In this document: piece after piece, positions 18,209 through 27,211 of the stretch | Layout of the letters: the number at the start of each line of letters is the position of its first letter | Position numbering within the stretch: position 1 is the stretch's first letter | Source: FEN-1297 sp963843605 | GTDB taxonomy: Bacteria; Bacteroidota; Ignavibacteria; Ignavibacteriales; Ignavibacteriaceae | DNA length: 64,000 nt | Assembly (NCBI GenBank): GCA_963843605.1 | Contig: CAWJLA010000004.1 | Location: forward strand, 310,001-374,000 | Direction: 5' to 3' | Program-made: the position numbers and the translations under genes | The notes under the pieces: generated by a model | The model's database searches: none | Seen by the model: only the letters and a program-made list of their open reading frames with translations | What the model was told of the DNA's origin: nothing

Positions 18209-19713
18209 TCATTCGCGTCCGGATAAAATATTTTCAAGCCTCTGACGTTTTACATAATTATCAAATCGGAACGATTGAGCAAGAGAGATTAATTGTTCAT
18301 CAGTCAATCCTTTAAACAAATTGCAATATTCCGGAACAAGCGCTTCAGAAATTAATATGTGCCTTACCAGCAGAGCAATGTGTCTTACCTGACCGCTCGG
18401 ATAGGGATTAAAATCCGGGAATTCTTTTTAAAAAGTTCTTCTATCGGTTCCATTACCTGCCTTATATTTTTATCGGACGATCCCCAGGCGTCGGCTCCAA
18501 GGTATTCTTTCTTTTTAAGAAAAGAAGAAATGAGCTTCATATAAGGCGTGCTTTCTTTCTGGTGTATAATTGCCTGAAGACCCAAATCCTTATACAGCCA
18601 AATGCACCAGCTAACCTTGTATTTTTTGTAATATGCCAGTTGATCTTTAAGCACCCGGTAGCGCGATTCGTCTTTCGCCGGATCATTCGTATAAACCGGA
18701 CCGAACTCACCGACCCAAATCGGAACTTTACGGGAGAGCATAAATTCGGATTTTTCTAAAAACTCATTCTCAAGTGTATCCTTGTCATAATATTTACCGT
18801 TGGCATATCCTGGATAATCACCGGTAAATCCGGGAAGAGCATAATCATGATTTGTATAAACAACATTATCCCAGACATCGGTAAAATGGCTGAAATCTTT
18901 CGCGTAATTGTCACCCTCAAGAAACATAATATGGTTCGGGTCAACTTTTTTAATAGCATCGTACAATCGCTTGTAGTATGGGAACAGTTTTTCGCCGGTA
19001 GGATCGGCGGGCTCGTTTATCAAATCATAACCGGCAACCCAGGACTGGTCTTTGTAATGATCGGCAATAACTTCCCACAAGTGAATCACTCTGTCCTGAA
19101 ATTCTTTATAAACCCAGAAGAATGCTTTTTGAGTCGGATTGTCGCTGTGCCAATGCTGGTTTTGGCTTCCCGGCAGAGCATGCAAATCGATGATTGTATA
19201 TATCTGATGCTTTGCGCACAATTCAATCACTTTGTCAAGATACTTAAAGGCTTCTTCCTTTATAACACCTGGATTCATATCATCTTCAAAAAGATGGTAA
19301 TTGATCGGGATACGAACCAGGTTCAATCCAAGGCTGTGAATGTATTCCGCATCAGGTTCCGTAAAATAACTTTTAAGAAAATTATCGAAGTAGAGGTCAT
19401 ATTTTTTTTTGCCGAGTACTTTCAGCAAACCTTCTCTCATAGATTCTTCATTATAAGGATACCCGTCAATGAAATTTTCCATGTGCAGCATACCGCCTAA
19501 TCCGAAACCGCGTAGAACAATAGTTTCTCCTTTTTGATTAACTATATGATCCCCGGAAACTTTAAGCAGGTTTTCTTTCGCAGATTGCTTTTCACCGGAT
19601 TCTTTTTTTTCGGAATAGGACAAAGTAGAAAATACGCCGAGAAGGGTTAAAAGCAGATAAACAAATCTCAGGTTTATATTTGTATTCAAATTAACAATAT
19701 GCAATTCCTTCAT
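18209..19713 (-). CDS. GH5 family glycoside hydrolase (cellulase-like), frameshifted near C-terminus
   Basis: Secreted retaining beta-glycosidase of family GH5. An N-terminal hydrophobic stretch (LRFVYLLLTLLGVFSTLSYS) acts as a signal. Catalytic residues are Glu234 in GYDLINEPADP (acid/base) and Glu336 in PIWVGEFGP (nucleophile). The reading frame ends early at 18385, but the next frame continues with FPDFNPYPSGQVRHIALLV and SEALVPEYCNLFKGL to a TGA at 18209-18211, the kind of tail expected for this branch. The break is at the T5 run 18425-18429 (A5 in the coding strand), where one extra base restores the frame. It converges on katG. Substrate is probably a beta-glucan or mannan; not resolvable here. 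Confidence 0.85.
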
Positions 19714-19957
19714 TTGTATACCCTTAAATATTTAAAACTATAATTGCCGAAACCTTTTTAATTTATTAGTCCTAAATATAAATTTTTATGGGGTAAAGTT
19801 ATAGACTCCGGCTTTAAGATTTAATTAATTTTTTATGATTCTTATTTATTACCAAGCCTCTATATACATGTTTAATTTAATTGTTGGATATATGTTTCTT
19901 TGATGAGTTTCTACCTGATTAATTTGAAGCGGTTAACTTGTGTTATTTAATAATTTC
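19714..19957. other. Upstream region of the GH5 gene
   Basis: AT-rich spacer with no gene that I can support. Expected to hold the GH5 promoter. It continues into the palindrome cluster. Confidence 0.3.
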
Positions 19958-20126
19958 ATCCCTAGCGGGATTTCGTTTCCTTGGTTTGTTATATTCCTAA
20001 AATAATCCCATCCCTGACGGGATTTAGAATACTATAAATAATGCAGAATTAAATGTACCGAGTCCCGGAGGGACGAAAATATTTATAGAAAAGAATCTTC
20101 TCAATTTTTGAAAGTTCCGTAGGAAC
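19958..20126. repeat. Cluster of four REP-like short palindromes
   Basis: Four hairpins: ATCCC-TAGC-GGGAT (19958-19971), ATCCC-TGAC-GGGAT (20010-20023), GTCCC-GGA-GGGAC (20062-20074) and GTTCC-GTA-GGAAC (20114-20126). The first two are followed by TTT, the last two by GAAA, which suggests two pairs in opposite orientation. Related single elements occur at 45941 and 53116. They resemble the REP-type palindromes seen in Bacteroidetes relatives. No REP-associated transposase gene is in this window. Confidence 0.65.
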
Positions 20127-20279
20127 GAAATAATAATTTCAGATAAAAATGTTAAATACATATACGCAAATTTTTATAGTTATTTCAGCCTTCCGGAATT
20201 TATGATGTTTGGAATGACGGAAAGTATTTCCGAAATAAATAAGGAAGGGGTAACAAAAAGGCTTTAGGTTGTGCAACAC

Positions 20280-20410
20280 TCTCTGCCCGCAGGTTATTAT
20301 AACCGGCAACACCCGGTTCACCGCCGGTTCTTTCCATCTCATTGAGTAACCACAGTTTTTCAGGAAAAGCTTCAGGCTTTGCTTGTGCTTTATTCCATTT
20401 ATGTAGTTGC
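20280..20410 (-). pseudogene. Fragment of a DUF4256 protein gene
   Basis: The minus strand reads KWNKAQAKPEAFPEKLWLLN followed by EMERTGGEPGVAGYNN, which matches the conserved core I remember for DUF4256 proteins (Lys-Leu-Trp, N-E-M-E-R-T-G-G-E-P). The rest of the protein is absent. The fragment abuts and slightly overlaps, in another frame, the restored stop of the methyltransferase (20399-20401), so it looks like a deletion junction. Confidence 0.55.
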
Positions 20411-21263
20411 CAGCAGAAATATTTCTCCGCTTGCAGGTAAAAGGTCGTCGGATCTGTTCTTAAAATAATATTGTTCCATGTCTCTTGTTGATATTGTTTT
20501 AGCTTCTTTTAAAACCTGCTTTTTTAGCTAAAGTCAATATTTCTTCAGGTGAGAAAAAACTTAACATTGGCGTTCCCGATTCACGGGCGCCTTTCTCTGC
20601 TATCTCCTGCATAGGTCTATCTTCTTCATCAAGTAGTTCCTTCGGTAAGTAAAATGTCATGGCTAATTTTGAACCTGGCATAAATGCAGCGATTTGATTT
20701 AGCGTAGAAGCAATTGCTTCTTTTGTTAGGTACAAACTCACTCCTGTGCAGGCAACAAAAGCAGGTTTGCGGGAATCAAATCCCGATTTTAATAACTGTT
20801 CCCACCTTGAAGAAGTTTCAAAATTAACATGAACAAAATGCAAATATTCCGGGACACCAATACCAATTTCTATTAATCGTTGCTGTTTCCATGTAAAAGT
20901 ATCGGACCGGTCAATTTCATATATCTGAAGTTTAGAAGCAATATCCGGTCTGCGCTGAGCAAATGTGTCTAGTCCTGCACCTAGAATTACATACTGACTA
21001 ATTCCTTTTTTACTTTGTTCAATAATTAAATCTTCAATAAAACGCGCGCGGGCTATAATAGAAGCCCGAAGACGTTTTGTATATTTAATATCGGGGCGTT
21101 CCTGCCATCCGTTTGGCGGAGCTATCAATTTCAAACCAATTTCATCCTCAATTATATGAGGCTTTGCGTCTATTTGCACGTGCAATGCTCTCCATAAAGC
21201 AGTTCTCACTGCCGTATTATCCGGCTCCGCTGTTTTTTTGTTTTGCCCCATATTGTTAATCAT
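20399..21263 (-). CDS. Class I SAM-dependent methyltransferase, LCMT/TIGR00027-like (frameshifted)
   Basis: A Rossmann-fold methyltransferase of the leucine carboxyl methyltransferase-like family. Seen: ARARFIEDLI, then YVILGAGLDTFAQRRPD (the SAM-binding glycine motif), IYEIDRSDTFTWKQQRL, and FVACTGVSLYLTKEAI. The annotated-looking end at 20499 (AGFKRS) is premature. Dropping one base from the T4 run at 20507-20510 lets the frame continue with QYYFKNRSDDLLPASG and FLLATT to a stop at 20399, a typical family C-terminus. The target molecule is unknown. It lies 5 bases or so from an overlap with the upstream YdeI-like gene, so likely co-transcribed. Confidence 0.82.
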
Positions 21264-21847
21264 CTAATCCCTTTCCGTCGAGAATCTGCCGCAAATATTT
21301 TTCGACCCTTAACTCACGGGTTTTGGATTGCTTCGGCTGAGAAAAATAAAAAATGTATGCTCTTTGCCTTCCCGGCGTCAACGCTTCAAAAGCGGTTTTC
21401 AAGACAGGATTTACATCTAATTTACTTTGAAATTCTTCGGGAACTTTGAAGTCCGTAGTCTTTTTCAACTTAACTTTCAACCCGGCTTTCTCAACTTCAA
21501 CGGCTTCATAAATATAGGCTTTCAACACGGATTTCATCTTTATTATTTCCTTAACGTCGGTGAACCGGATCTGGCGCGCAGCCTGCACATTCTCCGTTTG
21601 CTGGATTAGAATACTTTCGGCATCATTTAACAAGGCTCCTTTCATAAACAGAATCGCACAGTATTCTTTTAAATCCATGTATTAAAACTATGTTTTTCCC
21701 CTGGAATGTGTAACAAGGACAACCCCATTTCAATTCTTCATTCAGCCCGCAGTTAAGAATAATCGTTCTCAGTTTCTCATACTCTTCATGCCACTTTTGA
21801 GCTTTATTAAAAAAGAAATCAACCTTAGGATTCATTTGGTTTTTCAT
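21256..21847 (-). CDS. YdeI/OmpD-associated, DUF1801-domain protein (frameshifted)
   Basis: The N-terminal part (21847 to about 21670) carries the DUF1801-like start KVDFFFNKAQKW and LKWGCPCYTF. The C-terminal part, in the next frame down to 21256, carries FMKGALL, IQQTENVQAARQIRF and the hallmark LTPGRQRAYIFYFSQPKQS with a basic tail (KTRELRVEKYLRQILDGKG). Removing one base from the T4 run at 21667-21670 joins them as IHGFKEYCAILFMKGALL, giving about 196 residues, the normal family length. Role unknown; the basic bacteriocin-protection-like tail may bind nucleic acid. The stop overlaps the methyltransferase start. Confidence 0.85.
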
Positions 21848-21884
21848 ATTTCGGTTTCACCTTTTTCTTTGGGACGGACACTTT

Positions 21885-22325
21885 TTATTTATTAAGCGAA
21901 ATGATTTTTCTGTCCGCAGGCCTTAAATACCAGGATACTGCGCTCAGGATCAACAATAGCAGCGCGGGAAATATTTTAGTTGCTGAATCACCTGATGCGA
22001 GATGTGAGAATATCGCTCCCGACATAACAAAGAAAAAGCCTGCATAAGCCCATTCTTTAAATAATGGATATTTAGGAATTAGCACCGCTATAATTCCTAA
22101 AATTTTCCAGACACCCAGCAATGTCAGCAAATAAACAGGGTAGCCCAAATGATTAATCATATCAACACCGCCCTGCCCCTCTTTCGCTTTCAATAACTGA
22201 CCTGCTCCGGTTGATATCATTCCTAACGCAAGCCATAGGGTAGCAATCCAATAGATGATTTTACCTGTCCGTCCGGTCTTGCCTGCCGGCAGACCGTAAG
22301 GCGGGTTTCTTTTAGTCATAGCCAA
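21885..22325 (-). CDS. DoxX-family membrane protein
   Basis: About 146 residues with four hydrophobic segments (IIYWIATLWLALGMISTGAG, YLLTLLGVWKILGIIAVLIP, a third near GFFFVMSG, and LLLLILSAVSWYL). The G-V-W-K-I-L-G motif is typical of DoxX-like proteins, linked in other bacteria to redox or membrane stress. Two possible starts lie at 22325 and 22319. The residues before the first helix (GLPAGKTGRTGK) come from a GC-rich, partly palindromic stretch (GCCTGCCGGCAG) unlike its surroundings, perhaps a repeat element absorbed into the gene. Confidence 0.75.
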   Translation of the reverse strand: MAMTKRNPPYGLPAGKTGRTGKIIYWIATLWLALGMISTGAGQLLKAKEGQGGVDMINHLGYPVYLLTLLGVWKILGIIAVLIPKYPLFKEWAYAGFFFVMSGAIFSHLASGDSATKIFPALLLLILSAVSWYLRPADRKIISLNK

Positions 22326-23199
22326 ATTCCTTATTTATTTGTTACCGACTATTTGAATTCCAACAATATAACAAATGAGATTTCAGAAACCGGACAGCAA
22401 AAACATTTTTCCTTCAGTCATTTTCAACAATTATACTATTTGAGTTCCATTTGCTTTATTTATATGACCGGGGACCCAATCTGCTGGCTTTAATTAAGCA
22501 TTTAAGTGATTTTATGTAAAATTGTCTCGAAGAAAATATAGTAAAAATTATTAAAAAACATTTAAAAGTGATGATTAATATTGCTGAATAAAAGAGGAGC
22601 TGCATCCCGTGTTGAAAAACAGTATGGGTCAATTAAAAGGCCTCCGGAACTATAAAGGCGAAAGATTGGTTTTATTTTTTAATAATTTGCTAAAAGACTC
22701 CGAACGTTCAAATCCCAAAGCATAGGTAATTTCACTTATTCATAAATCCGAAGTTGAAATACTACGTTAGAATTTCTTTCGAATGATCAAGAACTTTATA
22801 GTTTGTTATTCTTCCTTCCCGGAAAAAAACGATGCTTCATTTACCGGGCATTTAAAATTTTCCTAATATCTAACGGTTTTAGTCAAGGTAATTACATAAA
22901 TAATCCGGATGGATAAGTAATTTCCACCCTGAGCATTTGATATCGATCTTCTTCATCTAAAATTCACAAAACTTAGCGGGTAAAATAAAAATATTTATTT
23001 AAGGACTATAAGTTCATTCAGCCAGAAACTTCAATACGCTGCCCGTTTATCCATCGGACTTCTTCAGTGCAAAGAAAAGCGACAGCGCCGCCGAAATCGG
23101 TTTCGATAGCTACGGGAGCAACTATTTTAGCAGCGATACCTCAAGCTCCCAATTCTTATGCAAGATATCTTGTAAATATTTCAATTGTGCCTTTCATCA
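22326..23199. other. Mostly non-coding region with a short-chain dehydrogenase remnant
   Basis: AT-rich, with stops in all frames. Only the part from about 23018 is recognisable: on the minus strand it reads GLMKGTIEIFTRYLA, a stop, ELGA, a stop, then VAIETDFGGAVAFLCTEEVR and WINGQRIEVSG. This is the C-terminal part of a short-chain dehydrogenase (SDR) with stop codons and a deletion. I see nothing else in 22326-23017. Confidence 0.5.
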
Positions 23200-23302
23200 A
23201 ACCGTAAGAAGAATCGGGAAAAGCAATAACCCTTTATCTGAATTTAGAACTTTAGCGCCGGCTTTAATTATTTCCCACGGGATATTAAATTTTTGCCCCA
23301 TT
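23018..23302 (-). pseudogene. Two fused remnants: start of a DUF6159-like gene joined to an SDR gene
   Basis: From an ATG at 23302, with a good GGAGG site, the minus strand encodes MGQKFNIPWEIIKAGAKVLN and SDKGLLLFP, closely similar to the start of the intact membrane-protein gene at 30228 (MGTKFQNSWEMIKASAKVLN). After about 30 codons it stops and runs into the C-terminal part of a short-chain dehydrogenase (to about 23018) that has internal stops. This is a deletion fusion of two dead genes. Confidence 0.55.
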
Positions 23303-23764
23303 TGTCCTCCATTAATTTTAGCCGGTATCTACTAAATAGCGTATCCTTTTATATTAATTTAAACTTTATAACATCCGTTCATCAGTCTAATTAATTATTT
23401 AAATATACATTTCATTTACCACCTTGCCGAAATTAATAGCTATGCTTTCGGGGGGAAACTCAAAGCCCAAGCAACAGCTGATTTTCTACAAAACATTTTT
23501 CTGCTTCTAAAATTAGTTTATAAAAAGTCCAATTCATTAAAGAGCTACTTGATTTTTTAAGAAAATAGCCGTAATTAGATGGAGCGGTTTAGTTAAAATG
23601 TTTGTTGAATTCCCTTAATTGTTTTTATAACAGCATGTTAGATAATTATAATATTAAAATAAATCGTTCTAGTGTCTCAGTGCTATTTAGAGCCTTCGTG
23701 ATATAAATACTAAACCTTGGAGATAATAAAAATCTTGAGAACCTTGGTAAATTTAGCGGTTCAA
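23303..23764. other. Spacer upstream of the beta-helix gene
   Basis: AT-rich, no gene supported. A reading frame extends from the next gene back to a TTG at 23717 but is not signal-peptide-like there. Promoter presumably lies in the last 100 bases. Confidence 0.3.
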
Positions 23765-25453
23765 ATGAAAAAATCTTTTCTTTTTCTCTCAACTTCGATG
23801 TTCATTTTATTGATAGGTTCGAATGTTTATCCGCAATCGCATAAGATGTACCTTCCCGCCCCGGCTCAGGCGACTTACATAAACCAAATCATAATGGGAG
23901 ATACTCTCAAAAACGGAAATAGAGTTGATAATGAAAGAGTATATGTTTTGCAGCGAGGAGGCGTGTGGTTTTTTAACGGAGTAATTACTAATACAGGCTG
24001 GGATATTAGAATTAAAGCTGAAGATGGTCCGGGTCCCAAACCTGTTATCTACAGTTCGGTTGCAGCGGGGGATTATAAGGTACCGGCCGATTTTATTATT
24101 TCACGCGGAAATGTATATTTAAAAAATATTGTGGTCAACGGTATTTATGATTTAGATCCTAATTATGCGGCTTTTACATACGGAGCCCCAAAAGAATTGG
24201 TTGTTTGCACTGCTGCAGGTAATTACAGCATGGCTGTAGATAGCTGCATACTCCTAAGTGCATACCAGGCAGATCTCCGTACATTTGCCGCAATAAGATC
24301 GATAAGAGTGACAAATACAATCTTTGCGAACAGCGGGTGCGCGCCATGGCAGGGTGTAGGTGACGGAAGAGCTGTTGATGCCAGGAATGTTTCTATTGAT
24401 ACTTTGTACATGGTCAATAATTCATTTGTAAATGGTCAAGATAGAATATTCCGGCATGTCGCAAGTATAGGCAGAATTCAGAATTTCGTTTTTGATCATA
24501 ATACAATTATTAATAACGGCGGCACATACGGTGTTCTGGCATTGGGATTAGTAGGAAACAAAGTTGAGATAAAGAACAATCTCTTTGTAGATCCGATGGT
24601 TGCTGCTTCTGACACAGTATATCAGCGTCATTTTGATTTTATAGAGGACGGCGAAACATTTAGCCCGACTATCCGGGATAAAGTAAAACAGCCATGGATA
24701 TATAGTCAAAAAGAAAATACTCCTTATACAACTATTTTTGACATAAAAAATAATTACTGGTATGAAACCCCACAAATTCGAGAAGTTTGGCGACAAATGA
24801 AGTCGCTATATTATCCGCTTTTAAGGCCAGCTCCGCACTTGACTGATTTCATAGCCAGTCAATTATCCGATTCATCCTCCGCGTTTATAAAATTAGATAC
24901 TATTTCATTCGCAAACGTACCCAAACCAATGGCAGGTTACGCTACTTGGTACTTTACGCCGCGGCCGGAGGGTGCCGGCGAATATAATAGCGGTAATAAC
25001 TATGAACCCTTTGATAAGAGGACCGGCATTTATCATAGAGATACAATGAATTGTGCATATCCTACCGGCTCTCCCGCTTTTACCGGGGGTACGGACGTAT
25101 TCCCCGCCGGTGATCTGAATTGGTTCCCGGATAAAAAAGCAGAATGGCTGCATACAACAGCAGTAAATAAATACGATGAGAACATTCCTTTTGAATATTC
25201 GCTGGATCAGAATTTCCCGAACCCGTTTAATCCGGCTACAAATATCCGCTACAGTATTTTTAAGTCTTCCAGAGTTACTTTAAGCGTATACGATATTCTG
25301 GGCAGAAAAGTCAAAACTTTGGTAAATGAAAATCAGCCCCCGGGCCGTTACACCGTTTCGTTTGACGGTTCAAATCTTGCCAGCGGTATTTATTTATACC
25401 GGCTCGAGGCCGGAACATTCAGCTCGACAAAAAAACTTATACTGCTGAAGTAG
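23765..25453 (+). CDS. Secreted right-handed beta-helix protein with T9SS sorting domain
   Basis: 562 residues from the ATG at 23765, chosen because it begins a good signal peptide (MKKSFLFLSTSMFILLIGSN). The body has repeated short strands typical of a right-handed parallel beta-helix (VYLKNIVVNG, IRVTNTIFAN, LYMVNNSFVNG, FVFDHNTIINNGG, VEIKNNLFVDP), the fold of pectate lyases and other polysaccharide-active proteins. The last about 85 residues are a type A T9SS C-terminal domain (NFPNPFNPATNIRYSI, then GIYLYRLEAG, KKLILLK), so it is exported across the outer membrane. Catalytic residues are not identifiable. It is followed 72 bases later by a xylanase gene. Confidence 0.85.
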   Translation: MKKSFLFLSTSMFILLIGSNVYPQSHKMYLPAPAQATYINQIIMGDTLKNGNRVDNERVYVLQRGGVWFFNGVITNTGWDIRIKAEDGPGPKPVIYSSVAAGDYKVPADFIISRGNVYLKNIVVNGIYDLDPNYAAFTYGAPKELVVCTAAGNYSMAVDSCILLSAYQADLRTFAAIRSIRVTNTIFANSGCAPWQGVGDGRAVDARNVSIDTLYMVNNSFVNGQDRIFRHVASIGRIQNFVFDHNTIINNGGTYGVLALGLVGNKVEIKNNLFVDPMVAASDTVYQRHFDFIEDGETFSPTIRDKVKQPWIYSQKENTPYTTIFDIKNNYWYETPQIREVWRQMKSLYYPLLRPAPHLTDFIASQLSDSSSAFIKLDTISFANVPKPMAGYATWYFTPRPEGAGEYNSGNNYEPFDKRTGIYHRDTMNCAYPTGSPAFTGGTDVFPAGDLNWFPDKKAEWLHTTAVNKYDENIPFEYSLDQNFPNPFNPATNIRYSIFKSSRVTLSVYDILGRKVKTLVNENQPPGRYTVSFDGSNLASGIYLYRLEAGTFSSTKKLILLK

Positions 25454-25525
25454 CATTTTAAAAAATTACTTTTAATAATTTTTTCAAAAGGACGACCGTG
25501 AAAGTCATGCAAAAGCATTGTAATT

Positions 25526-27107
25526 ATGGGCAATAAAATGTTTGGACCGATTGGACGACACATTAAAACAGAAAAGATTAAATATTGGCTTTTATTTTTA
25601 TCTGTGTTTTGTCTTTTGTTTACAGCAAATATAAATGCGCAGCTTACTACAGACACATCAAAATTTTTAGGCAATATTTTCAGCGGTAATACCGTACCCG
25701 GTAATTTCGAAAAATACTGGAATCAGATCACCCCTGAAAATGCCGGTAAATGGGGCAATGTAGCAAATAGCCAGGATACTAATTCATGGAATTGGTCTAC
25801 GCTGGATTTTATTTATAACTACGCGGTTTCTCACAATTATCCTTTCAAGTTCCATAACCTTGTGTGGGGACAAACGCAGCCTGCATGGATTACCGGCCTG
25901 GACGAGGCGCAGCAGGCCGCATATGTAGAGGCATGGATAAGACTTGCAGGCAAAAGATATCCCAAAACAGCACTGGTGGATGTAGTAAACGAACCGCTTC
26001 ATTCACTGCCGCCTTATATTTAATGCGATGGGAGGCAGCGGGAAAACAGGTTGGGACTGGGTAATCTGGGCGTTTAAAAAAGCCCGTATTTATTTTCCCC
26101 ATTCCAAGCTTCTTATTAATGAAAACAGCATTCTATCCGACAGTAAGATCACACAAAATTATATTGCAATTATAGATACCCTAAAATCAAGAGGATTAAT
26201 TGACGGTATCGGCTGCCAGGGGCATTCTCTTGAAAATGTAGATACAAGTATTATAAGAACCAATCTCAATAGCCTTGCCTCCACAGGATTGCCGATTTAT
26301 ATTTCAGAATACGAAGTGATTGCTTCGGACGCAGCGGCTCAGCTAGAAATTTATAAGAAACAATTCCCGTTGTTCTGGACTTATCCAGATATAAAAGGAA
26401 TAACTTTCTGGGGATATATTGAATACCAGATGTGGAGTAAGTACGCTTATCTGCTTACATTCCTATTAGAGGAACAGCCCGCCATGGCCTGGATCAGTAA
26501 TTACCTGGACAGCTATCTGAAAGTATCTTTAATTTCACCGGCGGATTCGGCAGGTACGCCGCGAAATCCTGTTTTGGTTTGGCACACTTCTACCGGCGCC
26601 GAACTATATGATGTTCAGGTTGCATACGATACCGGGTTTAATTCAATTATGACCGACACGACGGTAATCGATACTGTTTTAAAATTGCCGGCTTTGGATG
26701 CAAATACAGTCTATTACTGGCATGTGCGTGCGTCAAACATAAGCGAGATAGGCAGGTACTCCGCTACCGCCGAATTCACCACCGGAGATCAGATACTTAC
26801 GGCGGACGGCAGAGAGAATACCCCGATTACTTTTTATCTTTTTCAAAATTATCCGAATCCGTTTAATCCTTCGACAACAATAAGCTACGAATTGCCAAGT
26901 CAATGTGAAGTTATATTAAAAGTATATGATATATTAGGAAATGAAGTCGCGACTCTTGTTAATAAAGTGCAGGAAGCCGGGTATTACAGCGTTGTATTTA
27001 ATACGCAGCAAATTAAAAGCAGTAACCGGTTGTCAAGCGGAATTTACATATACCGCCTGGAAGCCGGACAATATATTTCAACAAAGAAATTTTTATTATT
27101 AAAATAA
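25526..27107 (+). CDS. GH10 endo-1,4-beta-xylanase with T9SS sorting domain (frameshifted)
   Basis: Secreted xylanase. Signal sequence near residues 20-38 (YWLLFLSVFCLLFTANINAQ). GH10 motifs: ITPENAGKWGN, FKFHNLVWGQTQPAWI, and the acid/base Glu156 in VDVVNEPLHS. The frame then stops at 26023 (PPYI). In the next frame the enzyme continues as FNAMGGSGKTGWDWVIWAF, IDGIGCQGHS, the nucleophile Glu in YISEYEV, and KGITFWGY. A surplus base in TATATTT around 26015-26020 explains the break. After the catalytic domain come a fibronectin-type/linker region (about 26530-26800) and a T9SS C-terminal domain (NYPNPFNPSTTISYEL). Together with the GH5 enzyme it suggests plant polysaccharide degradation. Confidence 0.9.
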
Positions 27108-27211
27108 GGAAAATCCTCCGGTTAGTTAGAGAAAAGCCGGTTGCTTTTTATTTGAGAGCAACAAGAAGTAGCCGGCGATAAAAAGAATTAGCCGGTAGAT
27201 TTTCCTTATTT
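27102..27211. terminator. Inverted-repeat bidirectional terminator between convergent T9SS genes
   Basis: AAATAAGGAAAATCCTCCGG (27102-27121) pairs with CCGGTAGATTTTCCTTATTT (27192-27211) with two mismatches, and includes both flanking stop codons. A nested hairpin uses GTTGCT and AGCAAC, and AGCCGG also recurs inside. The structure could terminate or protect both converging transcripts. Confidence 0.6.

Noticed and set aside
18847..19500. 217-residue plus-strand frame opposite the GH5 gene
   Set aside because: The minus-strand GH5 protein has intact catalytic motifs; the antisense frame is a by-product.
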